From Lutibacter sp. (lineage in GTDB: Bacteria; Bacteroidota; Bacteroidia; Flavobacteriales; Flavobacteriaceae): a stretch of 51,937 nt of DNA. The stretch covers positions 1 through 51,937 of the forward strand of contig JAKIVA010000015.1 in NCBI GenBank assembly GCA_021647265.1. The letters are read 5' to 3'. Positions 18,972-27,973 of the stretch are shown in pieces (within the stretch, counting starts at the first letter, position 1; each line of letters begins with the position of its first letter). The notes below the pieces were generated by a model. That model saw nothing but the letters and a program-made list of their open reading frames with translations, did no database searches and was not told where the DNA came from. The position numbers and the translations under genes are program-made.

Positions 18972-19634
18972 ATGATAGAAGCAAAAAATATTCATAAATT
19001 TTACGGTAATTTAGAAGTTTTAAAAGGAGTTAGTTTATCTATTAAAAAAGGTGAAATTGTTGCCATAGTTGGACCATCAGGTGCTGGTAAAACAACCCTG
19101 TTACAAATCCTTGGTACTTTAGATAAACCCGCCATTAACACCAATGCTAAACTTAGTATAAACAACATTAACTTATTAGAATTAAAAGATAAATCGTTAT
19201 CGAGATACAGAAATCAGCATATTGGCTTTATTTTTCAATTTCACCAACTATTACCTGAATTTACAGCACTTGAAAATGTTTGTATTCCTGCTTTTATAGG
19301 AAATATTTCAAAAAAAGAAGCAGAGACAAAAGCAACAGAATTATTAAATTTTTTAGGACTTTCAAATAGAATTAATCACAAACCAAATGAATTATCTGGA
19401 GGAGAGCAACAACGAGTTGCTGTAGCTAGAGCACTGATTAATAGCCCTGATGTTATTTTTGCAGATGAGCCAAGTGGTAACTTAGACTCTGCTTCAGCAA
19501 AAAAATTACACGAATTATTTTTTACACTTAGAAATAAATTCAATCAAACATTTGTAATTGTTACACACAATCAGGAATTAGCAAATATGGCAGATAGAAA
19601 ACTAGAAATGAAAGATGGATCTATTGTTAATTAA
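18972..19634 (+). CDS. lolD: LolD-type ABC transporter ATP-binding protein
   Basis: This ATPase belongs to the MacB/LolD/FtsE group that drives extraction of lipoproteins from the inner membrane. Motifs are Walker A GPSGAGKTT, Q-loop FIFQFHQLLPEFTALENV (a LolD hallmark), signature LSGGEQQR and Walker B VIFADEPSGNLD. The ATG at 18972 gives 220 residues and the usual start MIEAKNIHKFYG. A LolC/E-type permease is encoded far away at 47.4-48.6 kb and could be its partner. The gene is followed 10 bp later by mtnN. Confidence 0.9.
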   Translation: MIEAKNIHKFYGNLEVLKGVSLSIKKGEIVAIVGPSGAGKTTLLQILGTLDKPAINTNAKLSINNINLLELKDKSLSRYRNQHIGFIFQFHQLLPEFTALENVCIPAFIGNISKKEAETKATELLNFLGLSNRINHKPNELSGGEQQRVAVARALINSPDVIFADEPSGNLDSASAKKLHELFFTLRNKFNQTFVIVTHNQELANMADRKLEMKDGSIVN

Positions 19635-19644
19635 AATGAAATAA

Positions 19645-20379
19645 ATGACAGGTATTATTAGTGCAATGCAAGAGGAAATTCAAGCATTGCTTAACAAACT
19701 TCAAAACATATCAACCACAACAAAAGGGATGAGAACCTATTATACCGGCACTTTGTTTGATAAGAAAGTGGTGTTGGTTTTTTCTCGCTGGGGAAAAGTT
19801 GCTTCTGCCGTAACAACAACGCAATTAATAAACGATTTCAATATTGATGAAATTATTTTCACAGGTGTTGCTGGAGCTATTAAACCTACACTTAATATTG
19901 GAGACATTGTTATTGGAAAAAAATTGTTCCAATACGATATGAATGCAAGTCCGCTTTTTGAGCCTTTCGAAATTCCATTATTAAACAGGAAATTTTTAGA
20001 AACTAAAGATGCCGAAAAACTAATTAGGGCTACCAATAAATTTTTAAACTCATACGCATCATATATAAATCCAAAAGAAGCTGAAAGTTTTAATATAACC
20101 CTTCCTAAAGTTATTTATGAAGATATTGCCAGCGGAGATCAATTTATTTCAGATGTCGATAAAATTAAACATTTAAACAATATTTTACCAACAGCATTCT
20201 GTGTTGAAATGGAAGGAGCTGCAGTTGCTCAAGTTTGCTTTGAATACAAGGTGCCTTTTTCTATTATTCGTATAATTTCAGACAAAGCCAATAGCAATGC
20301 AACCATAGATTTTCCTAAGTTTGCAAATTCAATAGCCAGTAACTATGCTTTAGGTATCTTAAAAAATTATTTTGATTAA
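19645..20379 (+). CDS. mtnN: 5'-methylthioadenosine/S-adenosylhomocysteine nucleosidase
   Basis: The enzyme cleaves the glycosidic bond of methylthioadenosine and S-adenosylhomocysteine and so recycles products of methylation, polyamine and quorum-signal metabolism. The family's catalytic residues are present: the Glu pair in ISAMQEEIQ near residue 10, the Glu in VEMEGAAVAQV and the Asp in RIISDKAN. The length of 244 residues is slightly over the usual 230, because of an extra stretch in the middle. It is likely co-transcribed with lolD. Confidence 0.92.
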   Translation: MTGIISAMQEEIQALLNKLQNISTTTKGMRTYYTGTLFDKKVVLVFSRWGKVASAVTTTQLINDFNIDEIIFTGVAGAIKPTLNIGDIVIGKKLFQYDMNASPLFEPFEIPLLNRKFLETKDAEKLIRATNKFLNSYASYINPKEAESFNITLPKVIYEDIASGDQFISDVDKIKHLNNILPTAFCVEMEGAAVAQVCFEYKVPFSIIRIISDKANSNATIDFPKFANSIASNYALGILKNYFD

Positions 20380-20407
20380 TTTTTATATCTGGTTACCCTT
20401 ATTTTTA

Positions 20408-20415
20408 TATCTTTG
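20408..20415 (+). promoter_or_regulatory. Putative -7 box for the BatA-like gene
   Basis: The bases read TATCTTTG, a full match to TAnnTTTG, 18 bp upstream of the start codon, in the 54-bp gap after mtnN. Confidence 0.45.
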
Positions 20416-20433
20416 AAAAATCCTTTTTGAACA

Positions 20434-22392
20434 ATGCATTTTAAGCATCCAGAAATTTTATATGCACTTCTGCTACTTATCATCCCGATAATTGTTCACC
20501 TATTTCAATTACAACGTTTTGTTAAAGTTCCTTTTACCAATGTTCAATTTTTAAAAAATATAGAACAACAAACTCGTAAAAGTACAAGGTTAAAAAAGTG
20601 GGTGATTTTAATTACACGATTACTCGTATTAACCTCCTTAATTATTGCTTTTGCACAACCCTATTTTTCAAATTTATCATCACAACTAAAATTTAATACT
20701 ACCGTTTATCTAGATAATTCTTTTAGTATGCAGGCTAAAGGAAATGAAGGGGAATTATTAAGAAGCATCTCACAAAAAATTATAAAAGAGAATATCAATA
20801 CTAACAATACTATTTCACTAATAACCAATGATGCTATTTTTAAAAATTTAACTATAAAAAGTTTAAAAAGTAAACTTATTTCACTTAAATATTCAAGCAA
20901 CAAATTAGATTTAAGCACTGTTTTACTAAAAATAAAAACGCTGAACAAATATAGAATAAAAAATTCAAACAAAGTGTTATTACTATCTGATTTTCAGAGC
21001 ATTAATTATAATAAAAAATCAACTTTTACAAATGTAAACTCACCTGTATCTCTTCTAAAACTTAATCCTATAAAAAATATAAATATTTTTATAGATAGCA
21101 TATACATAACAAAAAATAATTTAAAAGAAATAACCATTAAAGTAGAAATTAAAAGCACCTCAAATAATACTTCTGCTGTTCCTATTTCACTTTATAACAA
21201 TGCAAAATTAATTGGCAAAACAACTGCTAAATTTAGGAATTCAACTGTTTCAGCTGTTGAATTTACCATACCAAATTCCGTAAATTTTAACGGAAAAATT
21301 TCGCTCGTAGATACTTCTTTAGAATTTGACAATGATTTTTATTTTACAATTTCAAAACCTGAAAAAATCAGTGTACTTTCTATTGGAAACTCCTCTGAAT
21401 TTTTATCAAAAATTTATACAAAAACTGAGTTTAATTTTACCCATGTTCAACTTCATAAATTAAACTATAACAATATCCAAAAACAACAATTAATTATTCT
21501 CAATGAAATTGATGTTATCCCTTCTGAATTGATACAAGATTTACATAATTTTTCTATAAATGGTGGCACTTTAGTTATTATACCTTCAAAAAACAGTAAT
21601 CTTAATTCATATAATAGAATATTTAAAGTGTTGGATTTAGGTTTGATAACAAAAAAAAATGAAAATGAATACAAAATAACAACAATCAATTATGAGCACC
21701 CGCTAATAAAAGATGTTTTTGAAAGAAAGGTAGCTAATTTTCAATATCCAAAAACAATTACTTATTATAAAACCAATTTAAAAAATAGTTCTTCAGTACT
21801 AAAATTAGCGAATAATGATTCCTTTATTTCTTCAAAAAAAAATAAAAAAGGAGTAATTTACTGGGTTTCGTCACCTCTAAATAGCGGCATCTCAAACTTT
21901 CTACAATCACCTTTAATTGTACCTGTTTTTTATAATTTTGCTAAAAAAAATCTAAAAATAAACCAGTTATATTATACGATAGCCCCAGAAAATAACATTG
22001 ACATAAAAACTACTGTTGGAAAAGATGACATTTTAAAAATTTCAACTAAAACTCAAGAATTTATTCCTTTACAAACTATATCACAAAATAAAGTAACTCT
22101 TAAAATTCAAGGAGCTCACTTACAAAGTGGATTTTACCAAATTAAAAGTAACAATACCCTTTTAAAAACAGTAGCTTTTAATTACAATAGAGAGGAAAGT
22201 GATTTAACCTACTTGAACTTAAAAAAGTTAACAATTAACAATAAAAATATAACCATTATAAAATCTATTGATGATTTTTTTAATGAAATAAATAATCAGA
22301 AACAAATCAATTGGCTTTTTAAATTGTTTTTAGCATTTTCTATGCTATTTTTACTTATTGAAATGCTTATATTAAAATATTTCAACAAATGA
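20434..22392 (+). CDS. BatA-domain membrane protein with VWA-like region
   Basis: The N-terminus is the double-transmembrane BatA module (TIGR02226-like): one helix in HPEILYALLLLIIPIIVHLF and a second around residues 50-72. A von Willebrand A-like domain follows, whose metal site is present as DNSFSM near residue 94. The C-terminus has a final membrane helix at about 632-648. The gene is 652 residues and overlaps the dihydroorotase-like gene by four bases, so the two are coupled. BatA-type proteins are common envelope proteins of Bacteroidota. The exact job is unknown. Confidence 0.82.
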   Translation: MHFKHPEILYALLLLIIPIIVHLFQLQRFVKVPFTNVQFLKNIEQQTRKSTRLKKWVILITRLLVLTSLIIAFAQPYFSNLSSQLKFNTTVYLDNSFSMQAKGNEGELLRSISQKIIKENINTNNTISLITNDAIFKNLTIKSLKSKLISLKYSSNKLDLSTVLLKIKTLNKYRIKNSNKVLLLSDFQSINYNKKSTFTNVNSPVSLLKLNPIKNINIFIDSIYITKNNLKEITIKVEIKSTSNNTSAVPISLYNNAKLIGKTTAKFRNSTVSAVEFTIPNSVNFNGKISLVDTSLEFDNDFYFTISKPEKISVLSIGNSSEFLSKIYTKTEFNFTHVQLHKLNYNNIQKQQLIILNEIDVIPSELIQDLHNFSINGGTLVIIPSKNSNLNSYNRIFKVLDLGLITKKNENEYKITTINYEHPLIKDVFERKVANFQYPKTITYYKTNLKNSSSVLKLANNDSFISSKKNKKGVIYWVSSPLNSGISNFLQSPLIVPVFYNFAKKNLKINQLYYTIAPENNIDIKTTVGKDDILKISTKTQEFIPLQTISQNKVTLKIQGAHLQSGFYQIKSNNTLLKTVAFNYNREESDLTYLNLKKLTINNKNITIIKSIDDFFNEINNQKQINWLFKLFLAFSMLFLLIEMLILKYFNK

Positions 22393-23642
22393 ATTTACTC
22401 TTAAAATTTGCGACAATTATTGATAACACAAGTCCATTCCACCTTCAAAAAAAAGATGTTTTAATTGAAAAAGGTATTGTTACAAAAATTGCAAATTCAA
22501 TAAAGAATATCAATAATTATAAAGAAATTAAATTGGATAATCTCCATATTTCACAAGGCTGGTTTGACACAAGCGTATGCTTTGGAGAACCAGGTTTTGA
22601 AGAGCGAGAAACTATTGAAAACGGATTAAATACCGCTGCAAAAAGTGGATTTACTGCCGTTGCTGTAAATCCAAATACAAATCCGGTTGCTGACACAAAA
22701 TCTACTATTGAATTTCTTAAGAACAAAGCCGTTAACGCTGCTACAGAGCTCTACCCTATTGGAACTTTGACTAAAAATGCTAAAGGAGAACATCTTGCCG
22801 AGTTATTTGATATGCAAAATTCTGGTGCCATTGCTTTTGGAGATTATAACAAATCTATCGCAAACGCAAATTTGATTAAAATTGGCTTACAATATGCACA
22901 AAATTTTAATGGTCTTATTATTAGTTTCCCTCAAGATAATGCTATTGCTGGTGATGGGTTGGTTAATGAAGAAGTAAATAGCACAAAACTAGGTTTTAAA
23001 GGAAATCCTGCTTTGGCTGAGGAGCTACAAATTGTTCGCGATTTATTTATTTTAGAATATACTGGAGGAAAACTACATATTCCAACAATTTCCACAAAAA
23101 AATCTGTAACCTTAATTAAAGAAGCAAAAAAGAAAGGCTTAAATGTGACTTGTAGTGTTGCTGCACACCATTTAGTTCTAACTGATGATGAACTGATAAA
23201 ATTTGATTCAAACACAAAAGTTTTACCTCCTTTGAGAACTTTAAAAGATAACAAGGCATTAATTAAAGGAATAAACGATGGTACTATTGATATGATAACC
23301 AGTGATCATAACCCTATTGATATTGAACATAAAAAAATTGAATATGAAAATGCTAAGTTTGGAACTATTGGTCTTGAAAGTTTGTTTGGAGTTTTAAATA
23401 ACGTAATTGAAACAGAAACCTTAATTAACTGTTTAACAACAAATCCAAGGAATAGATTTAAAATTGAAAACACTCCTATTATTGAAGGAAAAAAAGCAAA
23501 TTTAACACTTTTCAACCCTAATTTTGAATATACATTCACTACAGACAATATATTTTCTACTTCAAAAAATGCTATTTTTTTAACTAAAAAAATGAATGGG
23601 AAAGTGTATGGAATTTACTCAAAAAATAAATTAATACTATAA
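22389..23642 (+). CDS. Dihydroorotase-like amidohydrolase lacking metal ligands
   Basis: The 417-residue protein has the full dihydroorotase/amidohydrolase layout, with family landmarks such as GFTAVAVNPNTNPVAD, VAAHHLVLTDDE, VLPPLRTLKDNKAL and MITSDHNP. However, the HxH motif that starts these enzymes (D-x-H-x-H-F-R-E-P-G) reads DTSVCFGEPG at residues 60-69. Both metal-binding His residues and the substrate-binding Arg are therefore replaced. A further metal-ligand His (normally H in HVST) is Thr in HIPTIST. It is likely non-catalytic, like the PyrC-prime partners of some aspartate transcarbamoylases. Automatic annotation would call it pyrC. Confidence 0.85.
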   Translation: MNLLLKFATIIDNTSPFHLQKKDVLIEKGIVTKIANSIKNINNYKEIKLDNLHISQGWFDTSVCFGEPGFEERETIENGLNTAAKSGFTAVAVNPNTNPVADTKSTIEFLKNKAVNAATELYPIGTLTKNAKGEHLAELFDMQNSGAIAFGDYNKSIANANLIKIGLQYAQNFNGLIISFPQDNAIAGDGLVNEEVNSTKLGFKGNPALAEELQIVRDLFILEYTGGKLHIPTISTKKSVTLIKEAKKKGLNVTCSVAAHHLVLTDDELIKFDSNTKVLPPLRTLKDNKALIKGINDGTIDMITSDHNPIDIEHKKIEYENAKFGTIGLESLFGVLNNVIETETLINCLTTNPRNRFKIENTPIIEGKKANLTLFNPNFEYTFTTDNIFSTSKNAIFLTKKMNGKVYGIYSKNKLIL

Positions 23643-23686
23643 ATTTATTTATCTTTACATATAACTTAAACTTTAATTTTAAATAA

Positions 23687-24016
23687 ATGGAAAATCAAAC
23701 AGTAAACGAAGGAAAAACAACTGCAATTATTAGCTATATCACTTGGATTGGAACATTAATTGCTTTTATTATGAATAATGGTAAGAAAAACTCATTCGCT
23801 TCTTTTCATATAAGGCAAATGATAGGATTATCTCTTTTTTCTTTGGCAAACTCATTTATTATTGGACGATTTGCTGGTTACTGGGTAACAGGTGCCATCG
23901 GTATGGCTCTTTTTGTTCTTTGGATTATAGGTTTTATAGGAGCCATTCAAGGTGAAGAGAAAAGAGTACCTTTAATTGGTGATTTATTTCAAGACTGGTT
24001 TAAAGGAATTGCTTAA
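23687..24016 (+). CDS. DUF4870/Tic20-like small membrane protein
   Basis: This 109-residue protein has about three hydrophobic segments: residues 12-30, 44-62 and 68-88. The pattern SFASFHIRQMIGLSLF followed by a glycine-rich helix is typical of the DUF4870/Tic20-like group. The family has no established function. It follows the dihydroorotase-like gene by 44 bp and may have its own promoter, as a TAnnTTTA-like box lies in the gap. A MITE-like element follows its stop codon. Confidence 0.8.
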   Translation: MENQTVNEGKTTAIISYITWIGTLIAFIMNNGKKNSFASFHIRQMIGLSLFSLANSFIIGRFAGYWVTGAIGMALFVLWIIGFIGAIQGEEKRVPLIGDLFQDWFKGIA

Positions 24017-24040
24017 AAATATTTAAAATATTACTTTTGA

Positions 24041-24170
24041 AAAGGCTGTCTAAAAAGTAAAGACTCATGTCATTGAGCCTGTCGAAATATCTTAAAATAT
24101 TGATAATCAATGTAAACTTCGACAGGCTCAGTTTGACAAATTAATAATAGTTACTTTTCAGACAGTCTTT
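24041..24170. mobile_element. MITE-like palindromic element, 130 bp
   Basis: The ends are 20-bp inverted repeats with two mismatches: 24041-24060 reads AAAGGCTGTCTAAAAAGTAA and the complement of 24151-24170 reads AAAGACTGTCTGAAAAGTAA. Inside is a second perfect 13-bp inverted repeat (TGAGCCTGTCGAA at 24074-24086 and its complement at 24118-24130). No coding capacity. No clear target-site duplication was seen. Part of the left end recurs at 39247-39268. It fits a small non-autonomous transposon or a repeated intergenic hairpin. Confidence 0.75.
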
Positions 24171-24184
24171 CCTATTTTATAATT

Positions 24185-24838
24185 ATGAAAGAATTAGCAC
24201 TACAATACATTGTTCGAGAGCCAAATAAGCAAACGGAAAAAACATCGTTATTAATTTTATTACACGGTTATGGTAGTAATGAAGAAGATTTATTTTCATT
24301 TGCAACAGAATTACCTGAAGATTTACTTATTGTTAGTGCAAGAGCACCACAAAGTTTAGGTTTTGGAAGCTATGCCTGGTACACCATAAATTTCACTGCA
24401 AATCAAGGTAAGTTTTCTGATATTTCAGAAGCAATTGCTGCAAGAGAAAAAATTGCACAATTTATTGACGAAGTGCAGGAAAGATATCATATACCTCCCA
24501 ATAAAACGTTTTTATTAGGCTTTAGTCAAGGAACAATTTTAAGTTACGCTGTAGCTCTAAATTACCCTCAAAAAGTTCAAAAAATAATTGCTTTAAGCGG
24601 TTATATAAATCCCGAATTACTTCCAGACGATATAAATCGTAAAGATTATTCAGATTTAGATTTTTTTATTTCTCATGGAAATGTAGATCAGGTAATTCCT
24701 GTTGAATGGGCTAAAAAAGCTCCTGAGTTTTTAAATACGTTAAAAATTAAAAATTCATACAAGGAATACCCTGTTGGACATGGTGTTGCACCACAAAATT
24801 TCTCTGACTTTAAAAAATGGATTGAAGAAAGGTTATAA
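24185..24838 (+). CDS. Phospholipase/carboxylesterase-family serine hydrolase
   Basis: This is a cytoplasmic alpha/beta hydrolase of the carboxylesterase/thioesterase family (217 residues). The oxyanion region is LHGYGSNEEDL. The nucleophile Ser is in GFSQG near residue 119, the catalytic Asp is in ISHGNVDQVIP and the catalytic His in YPVGHGVAP. There is no signal peptide. The physiological ester or thioester is unknown. The gene starts 14 bp after the MITE-like element, so the element may supply or disturb its upstream region. Confidence 0.88.
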   Translation: MKELALQYIVREPNKQTEKTSLLILLHGYGSNEEDLFSFATELPEDLLIVSARAPQSLGFGSYAWYTINFTANQGKFSDISEAIAAREKIAQFIDEVQERYHIPPNKTFLLGFSQGTILSYAVALNYPQKVQKIIALSGYINPELLPDDINRKDYSDLDFFISHGNVDQVIPVEWAKKAPEFLNTLKIKNSYKEYPVGHGVAPQNFSDFKKWIEERL

Positions 24839-24902
24839 AAATAGCTTCAACCATTTATTATTTAATTTATTTTCAATAACATTGTATCTTAAACTTTAAT
24901 GC

Positions 24903-25646
24903 ATGGAAATATTAGGAATAGATATTGGAGGTACCGGAGTTAAAGGTGCTTTAGTTGATGTAACAACAGGAAAATTAACAACCGAAAGGCATCGTATACC
25001 AACCCCAAACCCTGCAACACCAGAAGCCCTTGCAAATACTATTCTAGCATTGGTAAACCATTTTAAATGGAACGGATTAGTGGGGTGTGGTTTTCCTACA
25101 CCACTACAACACGGCAAATGCTTATCTGGAGGGAATTTACATCCATCTTGGAAAGGTGTTCAAGTAGATGAGCTATTTAAAACAAAAACTGGTAATGAAT
25201 TCTATATTGCAAATGATGCAGATGCAGCCGGACTAGCAGAAATTAATTTTGGAGCAGGTAAAAATGTTCATGGAACTGTTGTAATGATAACTTTAGGAAC
25301 AGGTATAGGTTCTGGACTTTTCTTAGATGGTAAACTAATACCAAATACTGAATTTGGACATGTACTGTATAAAAATGGTGAAATTTTTGAAAAGTACGCC
25401 TCTGATTATGCTAGAAAAAGGGATAATTTAAGTAGAAAAGAATGGGGAAAGAGACTTCATAAATACTTTAAGCATATTTATTTACTACTATCACCCGATT
25501 TAATTATTGTGGGCGGAGGAGCAAGTAAAAAGTTTGATAAAATTGAAAGTCAAATTGAAATTGATGCATCTATCGTTCCAGCTAAAGCCGAAAATGAAGC
25601 TGGTATTATTGGTGCTGCAATGGCTGCTAAATTTCACATCAAATAA
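24903..25646 (+). CDS. ppgK: Polyphosphate glucokinase (ROK family)
   Basis: This ROK-family sugar kinase phosphorylates glucose, with polyphosphate as a likely phosphate donor. The phosphate-binding motif is GIDIGGTGVKGALVD and the sugar-binding catalytic Asp lies in ANDADAAGLAE. A second glycine motif is MITLGTGIGSGLF. EFGHVLY stands in place of the usual EiGH, and the zinc-binding cysteines of larger ROK proteins are absent, as is usual for PpgK. The protein has 247 residues. The 3' end overlaps the convergent DUF58 gene by eight bases. Confidence 0.85.
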   Translation: MEILGIDIGGTGVKGALVDVTTGKLTTERHRIPTPNPATPEALANTILALVNHFKWNGLVGCGFPTPLQHGKCLSGGNLHPSWKGVQVDELFKTKTGNEFYIANDADAAGLAEINFGAGKNVHGTVVMITLGTGIGSGLFLDGKLIPNTEFGHVLYKNGEIFEKYASDYARKRDNLSRKEWGKRLHKYFKHIYLLLSPDLIIVGGGASKKFDKIESQIEIDASIVPAKAENEAGIIGAAMAAKFHIK

Positions 25647-26970
25647 AACCTTTAGCCTTAAATTCTAAATATTTATTAATTACATTTACCGTAAGATTTT
25701 GAGGCTTTGTTAGTATGCCATAAATACCTTTACTCTCAAGTTCCTTTACAATAAGCCTTTTTTCATAAGCAAACTTTTCTGCAATAGTTTTGTGATAAAT
25801 TGATTGTAAATCTTCAGCATTTTCATTTATCAAACTATCCAATTCTGTATTTTCAAAAAATACAACTACCAATAGGTGGTATTTGGCAATTGCTTTTAAA
25901 AAAGGTATTTGACGTTTTAATGACGAAACATGTTCAAAGTTTGTATATAAAATTAGCAAACTTCTTTGTGTTATTTTACGTTTTATAAGTGCGTATAGAT
26001 ACCCAAAATCTGAATCAGTATATTTAGTATTAATGTTGTATAGTGCTTCATTAATAGTATTTAAATGCGTTTTTTTGTTACTTGCCGCAACAATAGTATC
26101 TACTTTTTTTGAAAAAGTTAACAAACCTGCTTTATCATTTTTTCTAAGTGCTATATTTGAAAATGCCAATGTTGCATTGATTGCGTAGTCAATTAATTTT
26201 AATTCTTCAAAGGGCATTTTCATTACCCTTCCCAAATCTATAATAGAGTAAATGGGTTGTGATTTTTCATCTTGATACTGATTAACCATTAACTGTGAGC
26301 GTTTTGCTGTTGCTTTCCAATTAATTGTTCTAACATCATCTCCAATAATATAATTTTTAATTTGCTCAAATTCTAAGGTATGCCCTATTCGCCTAATCTT
26401 TTTCAACCCAAATTCAGTTAAACGATTGCTCATTGCCAAAAATTCATATTTTTTCATTTGAATATATGAAGGGTATACTGCAACCATCTCATTTTCCTGA
26501 AACTTATATCGCCTTGAAACTATTCTGAAAAAAGTAGAAATATACACATTTAGCTTCCCAAAATAATATTCACCTCGTTCAACCGGTCTTACCGTATACT
26601 CAAACTCCCAAACTCCTTGAGGGTTTATAAATGCTTTCTCTTCTAAATCTCTTTTTTGAAATTGAAATGGAAGTTCATCTATTATGTTTGCTTCAATTCT
26701 AAATTGATAGTTATTTTGTATTGTTATAGGAATTGGGTTTTCATCAGAATTTGAAAACTTTTTTGTTAAAATTCTTCGAGCCTCAATTCCTTTATTTACA
26801 TTAAAAAGTACATAAATATCAATTGTAAAAAAAACAATTAAAACAACAACTAAAAGCCATGCAACTGAATACAAAATTGGAAACCAAAACGACACCAGAA
26901 ATGTAATAGCTATTACAGCTACATAAATAAAAAAACGTTCGTGTATGTATAGGTTTCTAACTAAGTTCAA
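25639..26970 (-). CDS. DUF58 domain protein
   Basis: The 443-residue protein has two N-terminal membrane helices (residues about 12-50) and then the DUF58 domain with the hallmark RRIGHTLEFEQIKNYIIGDDVRTINWKA, of which the core is YIIGDDVRTINWKATAKRS. A VWA-like fold follows (IYSIIDLGR, a degenerate metal site). DUF58 proteins act with the MoxR ATPase encoded directly upstream. It is the last gene of a conserved minus-strand block that ends against ppgK. Confidence 0.88.
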   Translation of the reverse strand: MNLVRNLYIHERFFIYVAVIAITFLVSFWFPILYSVAWLLVVVLIVFFTIDIYVLFNVNKGIEARRILTKKFSNSDENPIPITIQNNYQFRIEANIIDELPFQFQKRDLEEKAFINPQGVWEFEYTVRPVERGEYYFGKLNVYISTFFRIVSRRYKFQENEMVAVYPSYIQMKKYEFLAMSNRLTEFGLKKIRRIGHTLEFEQIKNYIIGDDVRTINWKATAKRSQLMVNQYQDEKSQPIYSIIDLGRVMKMPFEELKLIDYAINATLAFSNIALRKNDKAGLLTFSKKVDTIVAASNKKTHLNTINEALYNINTKYTDSDFGYLYALIKRKITQRSLLILYTNFEHVSSLKRQIPFLKAIAKYHLLVVVFFENTELDSLINENAEDLQSIYHKTIAEKFAYEKRLIVKELESKGIYGILTKPQNLTVNVINKYLEFKAKGFI

Positions 26971-26989
26971 TGTACTATTCTTTTAAATA

Positions 26990-27973
26990 TTATCTTGGCA
27001 CCTCAACAGATTGTACAATCATATCAATCACCTTATCTGCAGTCATACCTTCCATTTCACGCTCGGGTGTTACAATTATTCTATGACGTAAAATAGGTAA
27101 AACAACTTTTTTAATATCTTCAGGAATTACAAAATCTCTTCCATTAATCGCTGCTAATGCCTTTGAAGCATTCAAAACTGCAATGCTTGCTCTTGGGGAA
27201 CCGCCTAAATATAAATGTGGGTGATTTCTTGTTTTCATAATTAATTGAGCTATATACTTCATTATTTTTTCTTCAACTAATACTTCAAAAATCTTGCTTT
27301 TATACTCCAATAGGTCAGCTTCAGAAAGCAATGCCGAAATCAATGTTTGAGGCAATATTCCTTTTCTATCTTGATGTGTTTTAATAATCATTATTTCTTC
27401 TTCCAAATTTGGGTAACCAACATCTATTTTAAACAAAAACCTATCTAATTGTGCTTCTGGCAACGCATAAGTTCCTTCATGTTCAATGGGATTTTGGGTT
27501 GCCAACACCATAAACGGAGGCTTCATTTTATACGTGTTTCCATCTATTGAAATTTGGCGTTCTTCCATAACTTCAAACAATGCAGCTTGTGTTTTCGCTG
27601 GTGCTCTATTAATTTCATCTATTAAAACTAGGTTTGAAAATATAGGGCCTTCTTTAAATTCAAATTCCGTAGTTTTCATATTCAAAATTGAAGTTCCCAA
27701 CACATCACTAGGCATTAAATCAGGTGTAAATTGAAGTCGGCTAAAACCTGTATCAATTGTTTTTGCCAATAATTTGGCTGTAATGGTTTTGGCAACGCCA
27801 GGCACACCCTCAATTAATACGTGACCATCAGCTAATAAAGCAACAATAAGTAACTCTATAAACTCTTCTTGCCCTACAATAATTTTACCTAGCTCTTCTT
27901 TAATTTGAATTACGGCATTTTTTAGCTTTTCCAAATCAACTCTACTATCAAAATTCAAATCATTATTTTCCAT
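26990..27973 (-). CDS. MoxR-family AAA+ ATPase
   Basis: This is a chaperone-like AAA+ ATPase. Walker A is EGVPGVAKT, Walker B is VLIDEINRAPAKTQ, and the sensor region reads FMVLATQNPIEHEGTYALPEAQ, typical of MoxR (quoted in part: LATQNPIEHEGTY). I start it at the ATG at 27973 (327 residues); a TTG at 28000 would add nine residues. It overlaps the DUF4350 gene by 11 bp. MoxR and DUF58/VWA proteins usually work together on maturation of envelope proteins, though the client here is not known. Confidence 0.92.
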   Translation of the reverse strand: MENNDLNFDSRVDLEKLKNAVIQIKEELGKIIVGQEEFIELLIVALLADGHVLIEGVPGVAKTITAKLLAKTIDTGFSRLQFTPDLMPSDVLGTSILNMKTTEFEFKEGPIFSNLVLIDEINRAPAKTQAALFEVMEERQISIDGNTYKMKPPFMVLATQNPIEHEGTYALPEAQLDRFLFKIDVGYPNLEEEIMIIKTHQDRKGILPQTLISALLSEADLLEYKSKIFEVLVEEKIMKYIAQLIMKTRNHPHLYLGGSPRASIAVLNASKALAAINGRDFVIPEDIKKVVLPILRHRIIVTPEREMEGMTADKVIDMIVQSVEVPR

